Numbered from the stretch's first letter, positions 7,913 through 16,890 are shown. The stretch is DNA of 37,058 nucleotides from Emticicia agri (GCA_945860265.1 CAMAQF010000039.1:1-37058); one strand, 5' to 3'. The notes: a model not told the origin generated them from the sequence alone. Made by a program: numbers and translations.

Positions 7913-9157
7913 TTATTTACTCCTAATCGCAATTACGGGGTCTAGGCGGGCAGCTTGCCATGCTGGTAAAATACCCGAAATCAAACCAATTCCACTCGAA
8001 ATGAATAATCCTTTAAAGATATTTTTAGAAGTCAATATAATATCAAGTGTGCCGAGTGGCAAGAAACTCAATAAATAGACTAAAATAATTCCAAAAAGGC
8101 CACCAATTAAGCACAGAAAAATAGATTCAAAAAGAAATTGATAGAGGATAAAAGAGTTTTTTGCTCCTAATGATTTCTGAATTCCAACAATATTGGTGCG
8201 TTCTTTGACTGACACAAACATGATATTGGCAATACCAAATCCCCCGATTAGCAATGAAAAAAGTCCAATAATTGTACCTGCACCACCAATTACTTTGAAT
8301 AATTCACCTAAAGCCGCAGCAGCAGCCTCTGGGCGATTAAGGGCAAAACTATCATCCTCCGATGGACGTAAACCTCGTTTTGTTCGCATCAGACCCGTTA
8401 CTTCACCTTCTAACTCAAAAAGTCCTTCATCTTTATCAAATCCTTTCAGTAATATATCTCCATAGGGCTCGCCCGAAGAAAAAATACGCTTGTGTGAAAG
8501 AAACGGAATAAACACTTTTTCGTCAGGATTACCACCAAAATCAGCAATTTGCTTACCTTTTCGCTCTTGCACACCAATTACCGTAACATTTTGCCCTTTC
8601 ATCTTAAAAGTCTGTCCAATTGGGTCAGAATCTGAAAACAACGCATCGGCAATATCAGCCCCTAAAATTCCAACATTCCTCCCAGACTCTACTTCTTGAG
8701 GAGCAAAATAACGACCATTTATAATCGGCACTTCGGTAATTTCGGTAAAGTCATAGGTAACTCCTTGACATAATGCATTGATACTATTACTGCCTTTCTT
8801 GCAAGAAACACCACCTGCAAAATCTATCATTGAAATTGCTTGGGCATTTTCGAGATTATCTCTTAAATATTTGAATTCTTCATACTTCGGTTCTGGACGA
8901 CGAAAATATTTCCACCACGGATAATCGGCACCTCCAAAAAACCACGGCCATTTCTGCACATAAATTACATTCGAACCAATCGAACTCAAACTCCCCTTAA
9001 TATTTGATTCGAGTGAGTCAACCATCGAATAAACGCCAATAATTGAGAAAATACCAACAGTTACCCCCAAAAGCGATAAAACTGTACGTAAAATATTTTC
9101 TTTCAAGGCATTCATCGCAAAACGAAAACTCTCAAATATCAGTAGGAATACTTTCAT
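7913..9157 (-). CDS. ABC transporter permease, MacB/FtsX family
   Basis: A 414-aa permease of the type VII ABC (MacB/LolC/FtsX) architecture. It has one membrane helix near the N-terminus (RTVLSLLGVTVGIFSIIGV), a periplasmic domain of about 220 residues (MacB_PCD, including GRYFAPQEVESGRNVGILG and DPIGQTFKMKGQNVTVIGV), and three C-terminal helices in the FtsX domain (IANIMFVSVKERTNIVGIQK, then GILPAWQAARLDPVIAIR). Such proteins pull lipoproteins, peptides or toxins from the periplasm rather than move substrates across the inner membrane. The ATPase partner is not adjacent: the FtsE-like ATPase in this window is 11 kb away. tsaB lies downstream on the same strand. Confidence 0.9.
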   Translation of the reverse strand: MKVFLLIFESFRFAMNALKENILRTVLSLLGVTVGIFSIIGVYSMVDSLESNIKGSLSSIGSNVIYVQKWPWFFGGADYPWWKYFRRPEPKYEEFKYLRDNLENAQAISMIDFAGGVSCKKGSNSINALCQGVTYDFTEITEVPIINGRYFAPQEVESGRNVGILGADIADALFSDSDPIGQTFKMKGQNVTVIGVQERKGKQIADFGGNPDEKVFIPFLSHKRIFSSGEPYGDILLKGFDKDEGLFELEGEVTGLMRTKRGLRPSEDDSFALNRPEAAAAALGELFKVIGGAGTIIGLFSLLIGGFGIANIMFVSVKERTNIVGIQKSLGAKNSFILYQFLFESIFLCLIGGLFGIILVYLLSFLPLGTLDIILTSKNIFKGLFISSGIGLISGILPAWQAARLDPVIAIRSK

Positions 9158-9331
9158 ATTTTCTTGTCCTGAAGGACAGTTTTTTTGAATTAATAATTTT
9201 ACAAAAATAGGTCTGAGAAATAACTTTCGGAAATGAATTTCGTCAATCAGTAGTTTTTAGTAAATTAACGGCAAATTTCAAGGATATGTGGGGTTGAACT
9301 TCGCATTTATTAATCAACAATCTAAACAAGT

Positions 9332-11113
9332 ATGAAGAAAACACTTTTACTCCTAAGCCTATTTACGTTAGTTTTTTCCTGCAAAAACAAACCTACTCGA
9401 ACAAGCGATGCTGTTTCGAGCAAATCGAAAGACTTATTTATACTTTTTGAAGAAGCACCTAATCAAAAAGCATTTTTTTCTGACCGTAAAGGCGTAATTG
9501 GCCAAAACGGAATGGTGGCTTCTGCTCATCCCGAATCCTCTAAAGTGGGAGTTGAAATCATGAAATTGGGCGGAAATGCTATTGATGCTGCCGTTGCTAC
9601 GCACTTTGCATTGGCTGTGGTATTTCCATTTGCAGGAAACTTAGGGGGTGGTGGATTTGCTGTTATCAGAGATAAAAACGGCAAGGCATATACACTTGAT
9701 TTTAGAGAAAAGGCTCCACTAAAAGCCAATCGTGATATGTATTTAGATGCTAAAGGTGATGTGATTCAGGGTCTAAGTTTACTTGGACATTTGGCAAGTG
9801 GCGTTCCAGGTGCTGTTGATGGAATGGCAGAAATTCATAAGAAATTCGGAAAACTATCGTGGGAAAAAGTAATTCAACCAGCTATTGATTTGGCAGAAAA
9901 AGGTGTAATTCTGACCGACCGTGAAGCTCTTGGATTAAATAACAATAAAACAGTTTTCAAAAAAGTAAACGGAGAAAATACAACTTATTTTATAAATCCA
10001 GAAAACCGTGATTGGGTAAAAGGTGATTTATTGATTCAAAAAGATTTAGGAAAAACTCTACGAATTATTCAAGAGAAAGGTCGTAATGGCTTTTATGAAG
10101 GCGAAGTGGCTGATTTGTTGGTCAATGAAATGAAAAAAGGTGGCGGAATTATCTCGCACGAAGACCTCAAGAAATATCATTCAGCTTGGCGTGAGCCAAT
10201 TTCGGCCAATTACAAAAACTATAAAATTATCACGATGCCACCGTCGTCGAGTGGAGGCGTGGCTTTGGTACAGCTTCTACGTTTTGTTGAGCCTTATCCT
10301 TTGCGAAAGTGGGGATTCAATACAGATTCGACAGTACAAGTAATGATTGAAGCCGAACGCCGTGTCTATGCAGATCGTGCCGAATGGATGGGTGATATGG
10401 ATTTTGTAAAAGTACCAATGAAAGAACTAATGAGTAAGAGTTATTTAGAAAGACGTTGGAAAGATTTCAGTTTTGAAAAAGCAACTGATAGTAAAAATAT
10501 TGGTGGTGGAAAAATTACAGGAAAAGAATCGAATGAAACAACTCATTACTCGGTAGTTGACAAGGAGGGAAATGCGGTTTCGATAACAACAACACTTAAT
10601 GGTGGTTATGGTAGTAAAGTTGTAGTTTCGGGAGGGGGATTTTTGATGAATAATGAAATGGACGATTTCAGTGTAAAAGCTGGCGTTCCAAATATGTTTG
10701 GTTTAATTGGCAATGAAGCCAACGAAATTCAACCTGAAAAGCGTATGCTTTCATCAATGACACCAACAATTATAGAAAAAGATGGAAAGTTTTTGATGGC
10801 TGTTGGAACACCGGGCGGTTCAACGATTATTACTTCAGTTTTTCAAACAATTCTGAACGTAACCGAACACGGAATGACGATGCAACAAGCCGTAAATGCT
10901 CTTAAATTCCATCATCAATGGTTGCCTGACCGCACAGTTTATGAGCCAAATGCTTTTAATGAAAAAACAGTAAACGCCTTAAAATCAAGAGCTTATATAA
11001 TTGATGCACAAAAAGGCACACTTGGCAGAATGGATTGTATAATGCTACGCCCCGATGGCACACTCGAGGGTGCATCTGACCCTCGTGCCGATAATACAAG
11101 TGTGGGGTACTAA
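9332..11113 (+). CDS. ggt: Gamma-glutamyltransferase / glutathione hydrolase, lipoprotein
   Basis: A 593-aa N-terminal-nucleophile hydrolase that removes the gamma-glutamyl group from glutathione and related compounds. MKKTLLLLSLFTLVFSC is a lipoprotein signal peptide (lipobox Cys17), placing it in the periplasm or at the outer membrane. The proenzyme is expected to self-cleave before Thr403 in NETTHYSVVD, closely matching the E. coli site. Conserved features: GGNAIDAAVATHFAL, PFAGNLGGGGF, the small-subunit stretch NNEMDDFSVKAGVPN leading into a lid loop, and SSMTPTI / GTPGGSTIITSV. The length and all key regions are normal, so activity is likely. It is transcribed alone; a self-complementary spacer follows it. 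Confidence 0.95.
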   Translation: MKKTLLLLSLFTLVFSCKNKPTRTSDAVSSKSKDLFILFEEAPNQKAFFSDRKGVIGQNGMVASAHPESSKVGVEIMKLGGNAIDAAVATHFALAVVFPFAGNLGGGGFAVIRDKNGKAYTLDFREKAPLKANRDMYLDAKGDVIQGLSLLGHLASGVPGAVDGMAEIHKKFGKLSWEKVIQPAIDLAEKGVILTDREALGLNNNKTVFKKVNGENTTYFINPENRDWVKGDLLIQKDLGKTLRIIQEKGRNGFYEGEVADLLVNEMKKGGGIISHEDLKKYHSAWREPISANYKNYKIITMPPSSSGGVALVQLLRFVEPYPLRKWGFNTDSTVQVMIEAERRVYADRAEWMGDMDFVKVPMKELMSKSYLERRWKDFSFEKATDSKNIGGGKITGKESNETTHYSVVDKEGNAVSITTTLNGGYGSKVVVSGGGFLMNNEMDDFSVKAGVPNMFGLIGNEANEIQPEKRMLSSMTPTIIEKDGKFLMAVGTPGGSTIITSVFQTILNVTEHGMTMQQAVNALKFHHQWLPDRTVYEPNAFNEKTVNALKSRAYIIDAQKGTLGRMDCIMLRPDGTLEGASDPRADNTSVGY

Positions 11114-11117
11114 TTTT

Positions 11118-11193
11118 TAATGAATAATGCATAATTGATAATGAATGTTAAGTCGTAAAACTACATTTTCAATTATCCATTTTCAATTACACA
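11118..11193. repeat. Self-complementary AT-rich spacer between convergent genes
   Basis: Between ggt and the 43-aa ORF, words such as ATAATTGATAATG (left arm) face CAATTATCCATTTTCAATTA (right arm), giving an imperfect inverted repeat. In the right arm ATTTTCAATTA recurs 14 bases apart. It probably folds as a bidirectional terminator (inference). Confidence 0.5.
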
Positions 11194-11325
11194 TTATTTT
11201 CCAATTATTCCTTTTGTAATCAAATATGGGATTATTAACCAAAGTAAGCCTTTTATCAAAAAAAATAGAAAACCAGCCCATCCGAGCCGTTTAAACCATT
11301 GCATAAATTTCGACTGTTCTTCCAT
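11194..11325 (-). CDS. 43-aa small membrane peptide
   Basis: A short ORF of 43 codons: MEEQSKFMQWFKRLGWAGFL, then a strongly hydrophobic stretch (FFLIKGLLWLIIPYLITKGI) and an IGK end. The charged/amphipathic N-terminus followed by one membrane helix, and the position 9 bases after the CPBP protease gene in the same direction, suggest a co-transcribed single-pass membrane protein. I recall short peptides of this kind next to other genes in Cytophagales but cannot name a family. No function is known; it may be partner or cargo of the CPBP protease (speculation). Confidence 0.55.
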   Translation of the reverse strand: MEEQSKFMQWFKRLGWAGFLFFLIKGLLWLIIPYLITKGIIGK

Positions 11326-11334
11326 AAAACTTTT

Positions 11335-12273
11335 TTACTGTTGACCATCAACTATTGATGGTTGATTTTTTGTATAGTTTTTCAACAAAAACATTAGCCC
11401 AATAGTTGCAATCAACGAAAAACCTACGATTGATAGTGGCACATCGTCCATACTTTCTAAATCTGTTTTTACGATTCCTATATTGTGCAAATACATTATC
11501 GTGATAGCAAAACCGTTATTGAAAATATGGGCAAAAATCGGCATACGAATATTGCCAGTCCACAAATAAAAATAGCCAAATAGCACACCCAACATCATTC
11601 TGGGCAAAATACCATAAAATTGAAAGTGAATAGCAGCAAATATAAACGCCGAAACCCAAATAGCAATGTGTGGATTACCTGTTCCGAGTAATAATTTTCG
11701 CATGATTAAGCCTCTAAAAATCAATTCTTCTCCTATTCCTGCAATGACAGCAATAACAAAAAATGCTAATAAAAACTGCCAAAAAGAAGTAAAATCTGTA
11801 AAAAACTTAGTGGTTGCTGCCAGTTTGTCCTCCATTCCTTTCAATAATAGTTCTAAACCTTTCAAAGATTCAGGAAACGAAACTGCTTGATTGAGTTCCT
11901 GCAACCAACCATTGAAACCCATAAAAGAAATTTCTATCAAAACCACCATTCCGAACACCGCTAAAGTTGGAACTTTCTCAAAATCGAGGTCTTTCCAAGA
12001 TTTTTTCTCAATAATTCTCCAATAAAACCAAGCAGTGCCTATAAACCCTATAAATGAGCCCAAACCCTGCCCAAAAATCATTCCGAGCCACGCATTAGGT
12101 AGTTTAGACAATTCACCATCACTATTCTTAAAATCAGTCAATGATGCACCGGCTGCCATCATTACTAAAATCTGAGTCACGCTTCCCAAAAACAAAAAAC
12201 CTATAAAAAAAAGGCCAATGATTACAAGAAGCGATGACGCTGCGGGGTTTTCACGAGAATCGGTAAGTTTCAT
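11335..12273 (-). CDS. CPBP family intramembrane glutamic protease (Abi/Rce1-like)
   Basis: A 312-aa multi-pass membrane protein with all three CPBP active-site motifs: EELIFRG (Glu182/Glu183 and Arg187), FAAIHF (His216) and FAHIFNN (His249, Asn252/253). Members cleave prenylated or membrane peptides, or have immunity and regulatory roles. About eight hydrophobic segments are visible. The small hydrophobic ORF immediately downstream may be co-expressed. The start ATG at 12273 gives a normal cytoplasmic N-terminus. The substrate cannot be told from the sequence. Confidence 0.9.
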   Translation of the reverse strand: MKLTDSRENPAASSLLVIIGLFFIGFLFLGSVTQILVMMAAGASLTDFKNSDGELSKLPNAWLGMIFGQGLGSFIGFIGTAWFYWRIIEKKSWKDLDFEKVPTLAVFGMVVLIEISFMGFNGWLQELNQAVSFPESLKGLELLLKGMEDKLAATTKFFTDFTSFWQFLLAFFVIAVIAGIGEELIFRGLIMRKLLLGTGNPHIAIWVSAFIFAAIHFQFYGILPRMMLGVLFGYFYLWTGNIRMPIFAHIFNNGFAITIMYLHNIGIVKTDLESMDDVPLSIVGFSLIATIGLMFLLKNYTKNQPSIVDGQQ

Positions 12274-12446
12274 AAGTTTTTTTGTAAATTTGGAGTAAAA
12301 TTATTCAGTTTTTACTGTATTCGCAATGTTTAAGCCACTTTTGACTAGTCGAAAGGAATTATTAGCATTTTTTTATAGTTAACTTTTTGTACGACAGGTT
12401 TGTATCGGAGTTTCGTGCAACCTTGTCTATCGGTTATACAAGCAAA

Positions 12447-12472
12447 ACAGGTTAGAAACCTGTTCTACATTA
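12447..12472 (-). repeat. TGTAG-headed hairpin repeat, copy A (dusB leader)
   Basis: On the minus strand: TAATGTAG-A, then the stem ACAGGTT, loop TCT, stem AACCTGT. It ends 4 bases before the dusB ATG, where the ribosome would bind. It is related to copies at 16768, 23549 and 31268. Confidence 0.7.
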
Positions 12473-12476
12473 GAAG

Positions 12477-13505
12477 ATGGCAAAAATAGGTAATATAGAT
12501 TTAGGAGAATTTCCACTTTTACTAGCTCCAATGGAAGACGTGAGCGACCCACCTTTTCGGTTGGTTTGTAAGGAAAACGGTGCTGATTTGATGTACACCG
12601 AGTTTATTTCGTCCGAAGGATTGATTCGCAATGCAGCCAAAAGTGTGATGAAACTTGATATTTTTGAGTATGAACGTCCTATTGGTATCCAGCTTTTCGG
12701 TAGCGACGTAGAAACAATGGGCGAATGTTCACGCATAGCTACGGCCGCCAAACCCGATTTGATTGATATTAATTATGGTTGTCCCGTAAAAAATGTTGCG
12801 TGCCGAGGTGCCGGGGCGGCTTTATTGCAAGATATTCCAAAAATGGCGGAAATGACAGCCGCCGTTGTGAAAAATACCCATTTACCAGTTACAGTGAAAA
12901 CGCGTTTGGGTTGGAACGAAGAAACAAAGAATATTGGTGAAGTTGCCGAACGCTTACAAGACGTTGGTATTCAAGCACTTACCGTTCATGGACGCACGAG
13001 GGCTCAAATGTATAAAGGCGAAGCTGATTGGACTTTAATTGCGAAAATCAAAGAAAATCCACGCATCAAAATTCCAATTTTTGGTAATGGTGATGTTGAT
13101 TCACCCGAAAAAGCCCTTGATTATCGCAATCGTTTTGGCGTTGATGGAATTATGATTGGCCGTGCCGCTATCGGCTATCCTTGGATTTTCAACGAAATTA
13201 AGCATTATTTCAAAACTGGTCAAAAACTTGCTCCACCAAGTATCGAACAAAGAGTTGATGCTTCAAAAAAGCACTTGGAGTTTTCTATGAAGTGGAAAAA
13301 TGAACGCCAAGGAATCTTAGAGATGCGTCGACATTATAGCAATTATTTCAAAGGTCTACCTAACTTCAAAGAATACCGAATGCGTTTGGTCCTTTCTCTG
13401 GATTTCCAAGAAATCCTTTCAATTCTCGATGAAGTTTCAATAGTTTACGATGGTTTTTTACTCGAAAAACAAGAAATAATAGTCGCATACGCGGGCGTAG
13501 ATTAA
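12477..13505 (+). CDS. dusB: tRNA-dihydrouridine synthase DusB
   Basis: A 342-aa FMN-dependent enzyme that reduces uridine to dihydrouridine in the tRNA D-loop. Family signatures: LLLAPMEDVSDPPFRLVC at the N-terminus (FMN-binding start of the TIM barrel), YTEFISSEGL, DINYGCPVKNV with the catalytic Cys102, VTVKTRLGW, LTVHGRTRAQMYKGEADW, and GNGDVDSPEKA / DGIMIGRAAIGYPWIF for phosphate binding. The C-terminal helical domain binds tRNA. The gene is divergent from the CPBP gene. A 7-bp hairpin of a dispersed repeat family lies only 4 bases before the ATG and could limit translation (inference). Confidence 0.95.
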   Translation: MAKIGNIDLGEFPLLLAPMEDVSDPPFRLVCKENGADLMYTEFISSEGLIRNAAKSVMKLDIFEYERPIGIQLFGSDVETMGECSRIATAAKPDLIDINYGCPVKNVACRGAGAALLQDIPKMAEMTAAVVKNTHLPVTVKTRLGWNEETKNIGEVAERLQDVGIQALTVHGRTRAQMYKGEADWTLIAKIKENPRIKIPIFGNGDVDSPEKALDYRNRFGVDGIMIGRAAIGYPWIFNEIKHYFKTGQKLAPPSIEQRVDASKKHLEFSMKWKNERQGILEMRRHYSNYFKGLPNFKEYRMRLVLSLDFQEILSILDEVSIVYDGFLLEKQEIIVAYAGVD

Positions 13506-13545
13506 CCTTGATTCGCTATAACCATATCGACTCTTTGTGTTGGCA

Positions 13546-13709
13546 AATTTCCCCTCCTCAAATAAGGAGGGGTGTCCTGACGAAGTCGGACGAGATGGTT
13601 TATAGTCTGTAAAAGTGCTTCAAAATATGCACAGTTGGAACAAACCACCCCGTCAAAATTCGACTTCGTCAGAATTTTACCACCCCTCCTTATCTAAGGA
13701 GGGGAAATT
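13546..13709. mobile_element. MITE-like inverted-repeat element, ~164 bp
   Basis: The ends, 13546-13574 and 13681-13709, are 29-bp inverted repeats that match at 27 positions. Each end is itself nearly palindromic (CCCCTCCT...AGGAGGGG). A second pair of inverted words, CTGACGAAGTCG, lies just inside. The interior has no ORF. The form is that of a non-autonomous transposed element or a REP-type repeat. I cannot see a clear target-site duplication. Confidence 0.7.
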
Positions 13710-13756
13710 GAAATTTGAGACCTATTAGCTTAAAATAAACCTATATAAAAACCCAC

Positions 13757-14653
13757 GTGAATAAAAACACCTTTACTAATCCCGAAAATAGAACATTAAT
13801 TTCTTGGCTTTTATTATGCATACTGGCCATAATGTGGGGTTCTTCATTTATCATTATTAAAAAAAGCCTTGATGCTTTCACACCAGTTCAAATCGGAACA
13901 GTAAGAATTTTAGCGGCAGGATTGGTGTTTTTGCCGTGGATTATCTCCTCTCGCAAACAATTTCCAAAAGAAAAAACTAAATATTTTCTCGCCTCTGGGC
14001 TTTTGGGCTATTTTCTTCCAGCATTCTTATTTGCCTTTGCAGGAAGCAAAATAAACAGCTCATTATCAGGAACTTTAAACTCTGCAACGCCCCTTTTTGT
14101 GTTAATTGTTGGAGCATTTTTCTTCCAGCAAATCATCAAACGTTGGCAAGTGGCTGGCTTAATATTGGGTTTTATAGGAAGTTTAATTTTAGTACTTTCT
14201 TCGACTAAAGATGGAATTTCAATTAATCAACTAAATCCTTATGCCTTCTTGATTATTTTGGCTTCGTTGATGTATGGTTTTAACGTAAATATCGTTGGTA
14301 AACATTTAAGCGGAATCAGTCCAGTTTTATTAAGTGGTTGGACACTTTTTGGCGTAGCCATCGTCTCCGCCATTATCCTTTTTTCGACCGATTTTGTTTC
14401 TCGCATCAATGCCGATACCACGCAACCGTTGATAATGCTTTTGCTGCTTGGAGCAATCAATTCGGGCATTGCAGCTATCATTTTCAACTATGTTTTGCAG
14501 ATTTCTTCACCTGTTTTTGCATCTTCGGTCACTTATTTGATTCCTGTTGTGGCTACCGTAATTGGGTTTATTGATGGCGAATCTATATCTTTTTTTCATT
14601 ATTTTGGTATGACAATCATTTTGGTTGGTGTATATTTAATAAATAAACAGTAG
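13757..14653 (+). CDS. EamA/DMT family transporter
   Basis: A 298-aa drug/metabolite-type permease with ten predicted membrane helices in two homologous five-helix EamA halves. The signature MWGSSFIIIKKSLDAFTPVQ lies in helix 1, and the second half ends PVFASSVTYLIPVVATVIGF. I use the GTG at 13757 because the first in-frame ATG is already inside helix 1 and would remove it. The substrate is not predictable: the family includes amino-acid, nucleotide-sugar and metabolite exporters. It sits alone after the MITE-like element. Confidence 0.9.
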   Translation: MNKNTFTNPENRTLISWLLLCILAIMWGSSFIIIKKSLDAFTPVQIGTVRILAAGLVFLPWIISSRKQFPKEKTKYFLASGLLGYFLPAFLFAFAGSKINSSLSGTLNSATPLFVLIVGAFFFQQIIKRWQVAGLILGFIGSLILVLSSTKDGISINQLNPYAFLIILASLMYGFNVNIVGKHLSGISPVLLSGWTLFGVAIVSAIILFSTDFVSRINADTTQPLIMLLLLGAINSGIAAIIFNYVLQISSPVFASSVTYLIPVVATVIGFIDGESISFFHYFGMTIILVGVYLINKQ

Positions 14654-14769
14654 TTATTGTTACAGATTGTTGTTTTTGGTTGAATGCTGTTTATTAACGA
14701 CAATTTGAACGATACGAAGTACAATAATGTGCAACAACATCTAAACATTTTCAAACAAAAACTTCAACC

Positions 14770-15267
14770 ATGCTAAAAGCAATCATAAACGACCAAACTT
14801 TTGATATTTCAAACGAAAAAGGAGAAATTTTAGTAAATAATCAACCATTTACGTGGGATTTTCGCGATATTTCTAATAATCATTTTCATATCATAAAAGA
14901 TTATAAATCGTATAACGCCGAACTTGTAGAGGCCAATTACACCGAAAAAATATTTAAACTGAAAGTCAACGGTACAATTCATATAGTCAATCTCAAAAAT
15001 CGTACAGATCTACTTTTGGAAAAAATGGGCATGAGCAGTGCTGCATCAGGTAAACTCAACAACCTTAAAGCTCCAATGCCAGGCTTGATTTTTGAAATGA
15101 AAGTAAAAGTAGGCGACGAAGTAAAAAAAGGTGATGTCTTGTTGATTTTAGTAGCAATGAAAATGGAAAACGCCATTAAAGCCGCAGGCGACGGAATTGT
15201 GAAAAGTATAAAGACAAACACAGGCGATAGCGTAGAAAAAGGGCAATTAATAATGGAATTTGAATAA
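14770..15267 (+). CDS. Biotin carboxyl carrier protein subunit of an acyl-CoA carboxylase
   Basis: A 165-aa protein with a C-terminal biotinyl domain (about residues 98-165). The motif is VAMKMEN, with the biotinylated Lys131, preceded by APMPGLIFEMKVKVGDEVKK and followed by DSVEKGQLIMEFE. The N-terminal ~90 residues are a linker domain typical of Bacteroidota carriers. It shuttles CO2 between a biotin carboxylase and a carboxyltransferase (acetyl- or propionyl-CoA carboxylase). Neither partner subunit is adjacent; EamA is upstream and pyrH downstream. Which carboxylase it serves is unknown. Confidence 0.9.
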   Translation: MLKAIINDQTFDISNEKGEILVNNQPFTWDFRDISNNHFHIIKDYKSYNAELVEANYTEKIFKLKVNGTIHIVNLKNRTDLLLEKMGMSSAASGKLNNLKAPMPGLIFEMKVKVGDEVKKGDVLLILVAMKMENAIKAAGDGIVKSIKTNTGDSVEKGQLIMEFE

Positions 15268-15415
15268 AAAAGGCATTAAAATTATTATTATTAACATATT
15301 AAGGCCTAAGTGTGGCATACTTTTCTGTTTGATACAAATAGGTTTGCCACATTTGTTTTAATGGGTCAATTCAAAATTCTGCCTTCAAAATTTTCCAAAC
15401 TCAAAAATTTAACCC

Positions 15416-15423
15416 TAACTTTG
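15416..15423 (+). promoter_or_regulatory. Candidate -7 element (TAACTTTG) of pyrH-frr
   Basis: TAACTTTG matches the Bacteroidota TAnnTTTG element, 18 bases before the pyrH ATG. No clear TTTG is found 19-21 bases upstream, so this is a partial match. Confidence 0.4.
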
Positions 15424-15441
15424 CTTTTAAATATACCTCTA

Positions 15442-16158
15442 ATGTCTGAACTAAAATACAAGCGAATCCTCCTTAAATTAAGTGGCGAAGCCCTCAACGG
15501 TGGCGATAAAAGCCAAATTATTAATTCTGACATTCTTTCGCAATACGCCCAAGAGGTTAAATCTATTGTTGATGCAGGTTGCCAAGTAGCAATCGTAATA
15601 GGTGGTGGAAATATCTTTCGTGGAGCAAGCCAAAGCTCTGGAATCGACCGTGAGCAAGGAGATTATATGGGCATGATTGCAACAGTAATCAATGGTATGG
15701 CGGTGCAAAGTGCTTTAGAAAAAGCTGGATTAATCACTCGTTTGATGTCAGCTATCAAAATGGAGCAAGTTGCCGAGCCGTTTATTCGCCGTCGTGCAAT
15801 TCGTCACCTTGAAAAAGGTCGTATCGTAATCTTAGGAGCAGGAACAGGAAACCCATATTTCTCGACCGATTCGGGTGGAGCGTTGAGAGCCAATGAACTG
15901 GGCGTTGATGTATTAATGAAAGGCACAAGCGTTGACGGAGTTTACACAGCCGACCCACGCAAAGACGAAACTGCTATAAAATATGATAAAATAAGCTACG
16001 AAGAAGCCATAAACAAAAACCTAAAAGTGATGGACTTGACTGCCTTTGCACTTTGCAAAGAAAACAAAATGCCAATCATTGTCTTTGATATGAATGTTGC
16101 AGGGAATTTGATGAAAGTAGTAAACGGTGAAAATATTGGTACTTTGGTAGGAGATTAA
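15442..16158 (+). CDS. pyrH: UMP kinase
   Basis: A 238-aa amino-acid-kinase-fold enzyme that phosphorylates UMP to UDP in pyrimidine synthesis. The start at 15442 ([18 protein letters not shown]) is the family N-terminus. The frame is open upstream to a GTG at 15310, but that would add 44 residues unlike any UMP kinase. Motifs: [18 protein letters not shown] (phosphate and UMP binding), [13 protein letters not shown] ATP loop ([20 protein letters not shown]), [16 protein letters not shown] and MPIIVFDMN. It is followed after 48 bases by frr, the usual pyrH-frr pairing in bacteria. Confidence 0.97.
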   Translation: MSELKYKRILLKLSGEALNGGDKSQIINSDILSQYAQEVKSIVDAGCQVAIVIGGGNIFRGASQSSGIDREQGDYMGMIATVINGMAVQSALEKAGLITRLMSAIKMEQVAEPFIRRRAIRHLEKGRIVILGAGTGNPYFSTDSGGALRANELGVDVLMKGTSVDGVYTADPRKDETAIKYDKISYEEAINKNLKVMDLTAFALCKENKMPIIVFDMNVAGNLMKVVNGENIGTLVGD

Positions 16159-16206
16159 TTTAATATTTATAAATATTGTAATGTTAGAAATACGAAGTTT
16201 AAAAAA

Positions 16207-16767
16207 ATGGAAGAAATAGAATTAGTCCTTGATATGGCGAAAGACACAATGGAACGTGCCTTAAAACATACCCAAATCGAACTTTCAAAAATCAGAGCGG
16301 GTCGTGCTTCTACCCAAATGCTCGATGGAATTCAAGTTGAATATTATGGTTCGCCTACACCATTAAGTCAAGTTTCATCAATCAGCACACCCGATGCTCG
16401 CACAATCGCTATCAAGCCTTTTGAGCGTAAACTCATAAATGATATTGAGCGTGGCATTATCAATTCAAACATCGGCCTTTCTCCAGCCAATGATGGAGAA
16501 ACGATTCGTCTTAATATTCCTCCATTAACGGAAGAGCGTCGTAGAGATTTAGTAAAAAAAGCTAAAAACGAAATTGAAGTTGCTCGTGTAAACATTCGTA
16601 AGGTTCGACAAGAAGCAAATGATGAATTGAAGAAAATTCAGAAAGACGGTGGCTCAGAAGATGAAGTAAAAAAAGCCGAAGACCGTGTTCAAAAAATGAC
16701 TGATAGCTTCATCACGAAAGCCGAACAATTAATGGCCGATAAAGAAAAAGATATTATGCAAGTATAG
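16207..16767 (+). CDS. frr: Ribosome recycling factor
   Basis: A 186-aa protein that splits post-termination ribosomes together with EF-G. Family stretches: LSKIRAGRASTQMLDGIQVE, PLSQVSSISTPDARTIAIKP, SNIGLSPANDGETIRLNIPP and LTEERRRDLVKKAKNEIEVA. Length and domain order (three-helix bundle with an inserted beta domain) are normal. It probably shares a transcript with pyrH. Its TAG stop is followed directly by copy C of the TGTAG hairpin repeat and then by an intrinsic terminator. Confidence 0.97.
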   Translation: MEEIELVLDMAKDTMERALKHTQIELSKIRAGRASTQMLDGIQVEYYGSPTPLSQVSSISTPDARTIAIKPFERKLINDIERGIINSNIGLSPANDGETIRLNIPPLTEERRRDLVKKAKNEIEVARVNIRKVRQEANDELKKIQKDGGSEDEVKKAEDRVQKMTDSFITKAEQLMADKEKDIMQV

Positions 16768-16792
16768 TGTAGCACAATTTTCCAAATTGTGC
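16768..16792 (+). repeat. TGTAG-headed hairpin repeat, copy C
   Basis: TGTAG-C, then ACAATTT, loop TCC, AAATTGT; with the flanking GC the stem reaches 9 bp (GCACAATTT/AAATTGTGC). It begins at the base after the frr stop codon. Confidence 0.65.
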
Positions 16793-16802
16793 AAATTAAT
16801 AG

Positions 16803-16831
16803 AAAGCCTGCTCCAAAAAGCAGGCTTTTTT
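16803..16831 (+). terminator. Intrinsic terminator after pyrH-frr
   Basis: A GC-containing stem AAAGCCTGCT / AGCAGGCTTT with a short loop, running straight into a T tract ending at 16831. Confidence 0.85.
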
Positions 16832-16890
16832 AATGAAATCTTTATAAATTGCGTTGAAAATATATCATATTTCATACATCATACTTTCTT

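Noticed and set aside
12361..12446. Possible decayed repeat upstream of dusB (words like ACAGGTTTGTATCGG and TGTCTATCGG)
   Set aside because: The similarity of the words is too short and imperfect to claim a repeat or riboswitch.
15310..15441. Longer pyrH start at the GTG of 15310
   Set aside because: It adds 44 residues not found in UMP kinases and crosses a likely promoter element at 15416-15423.
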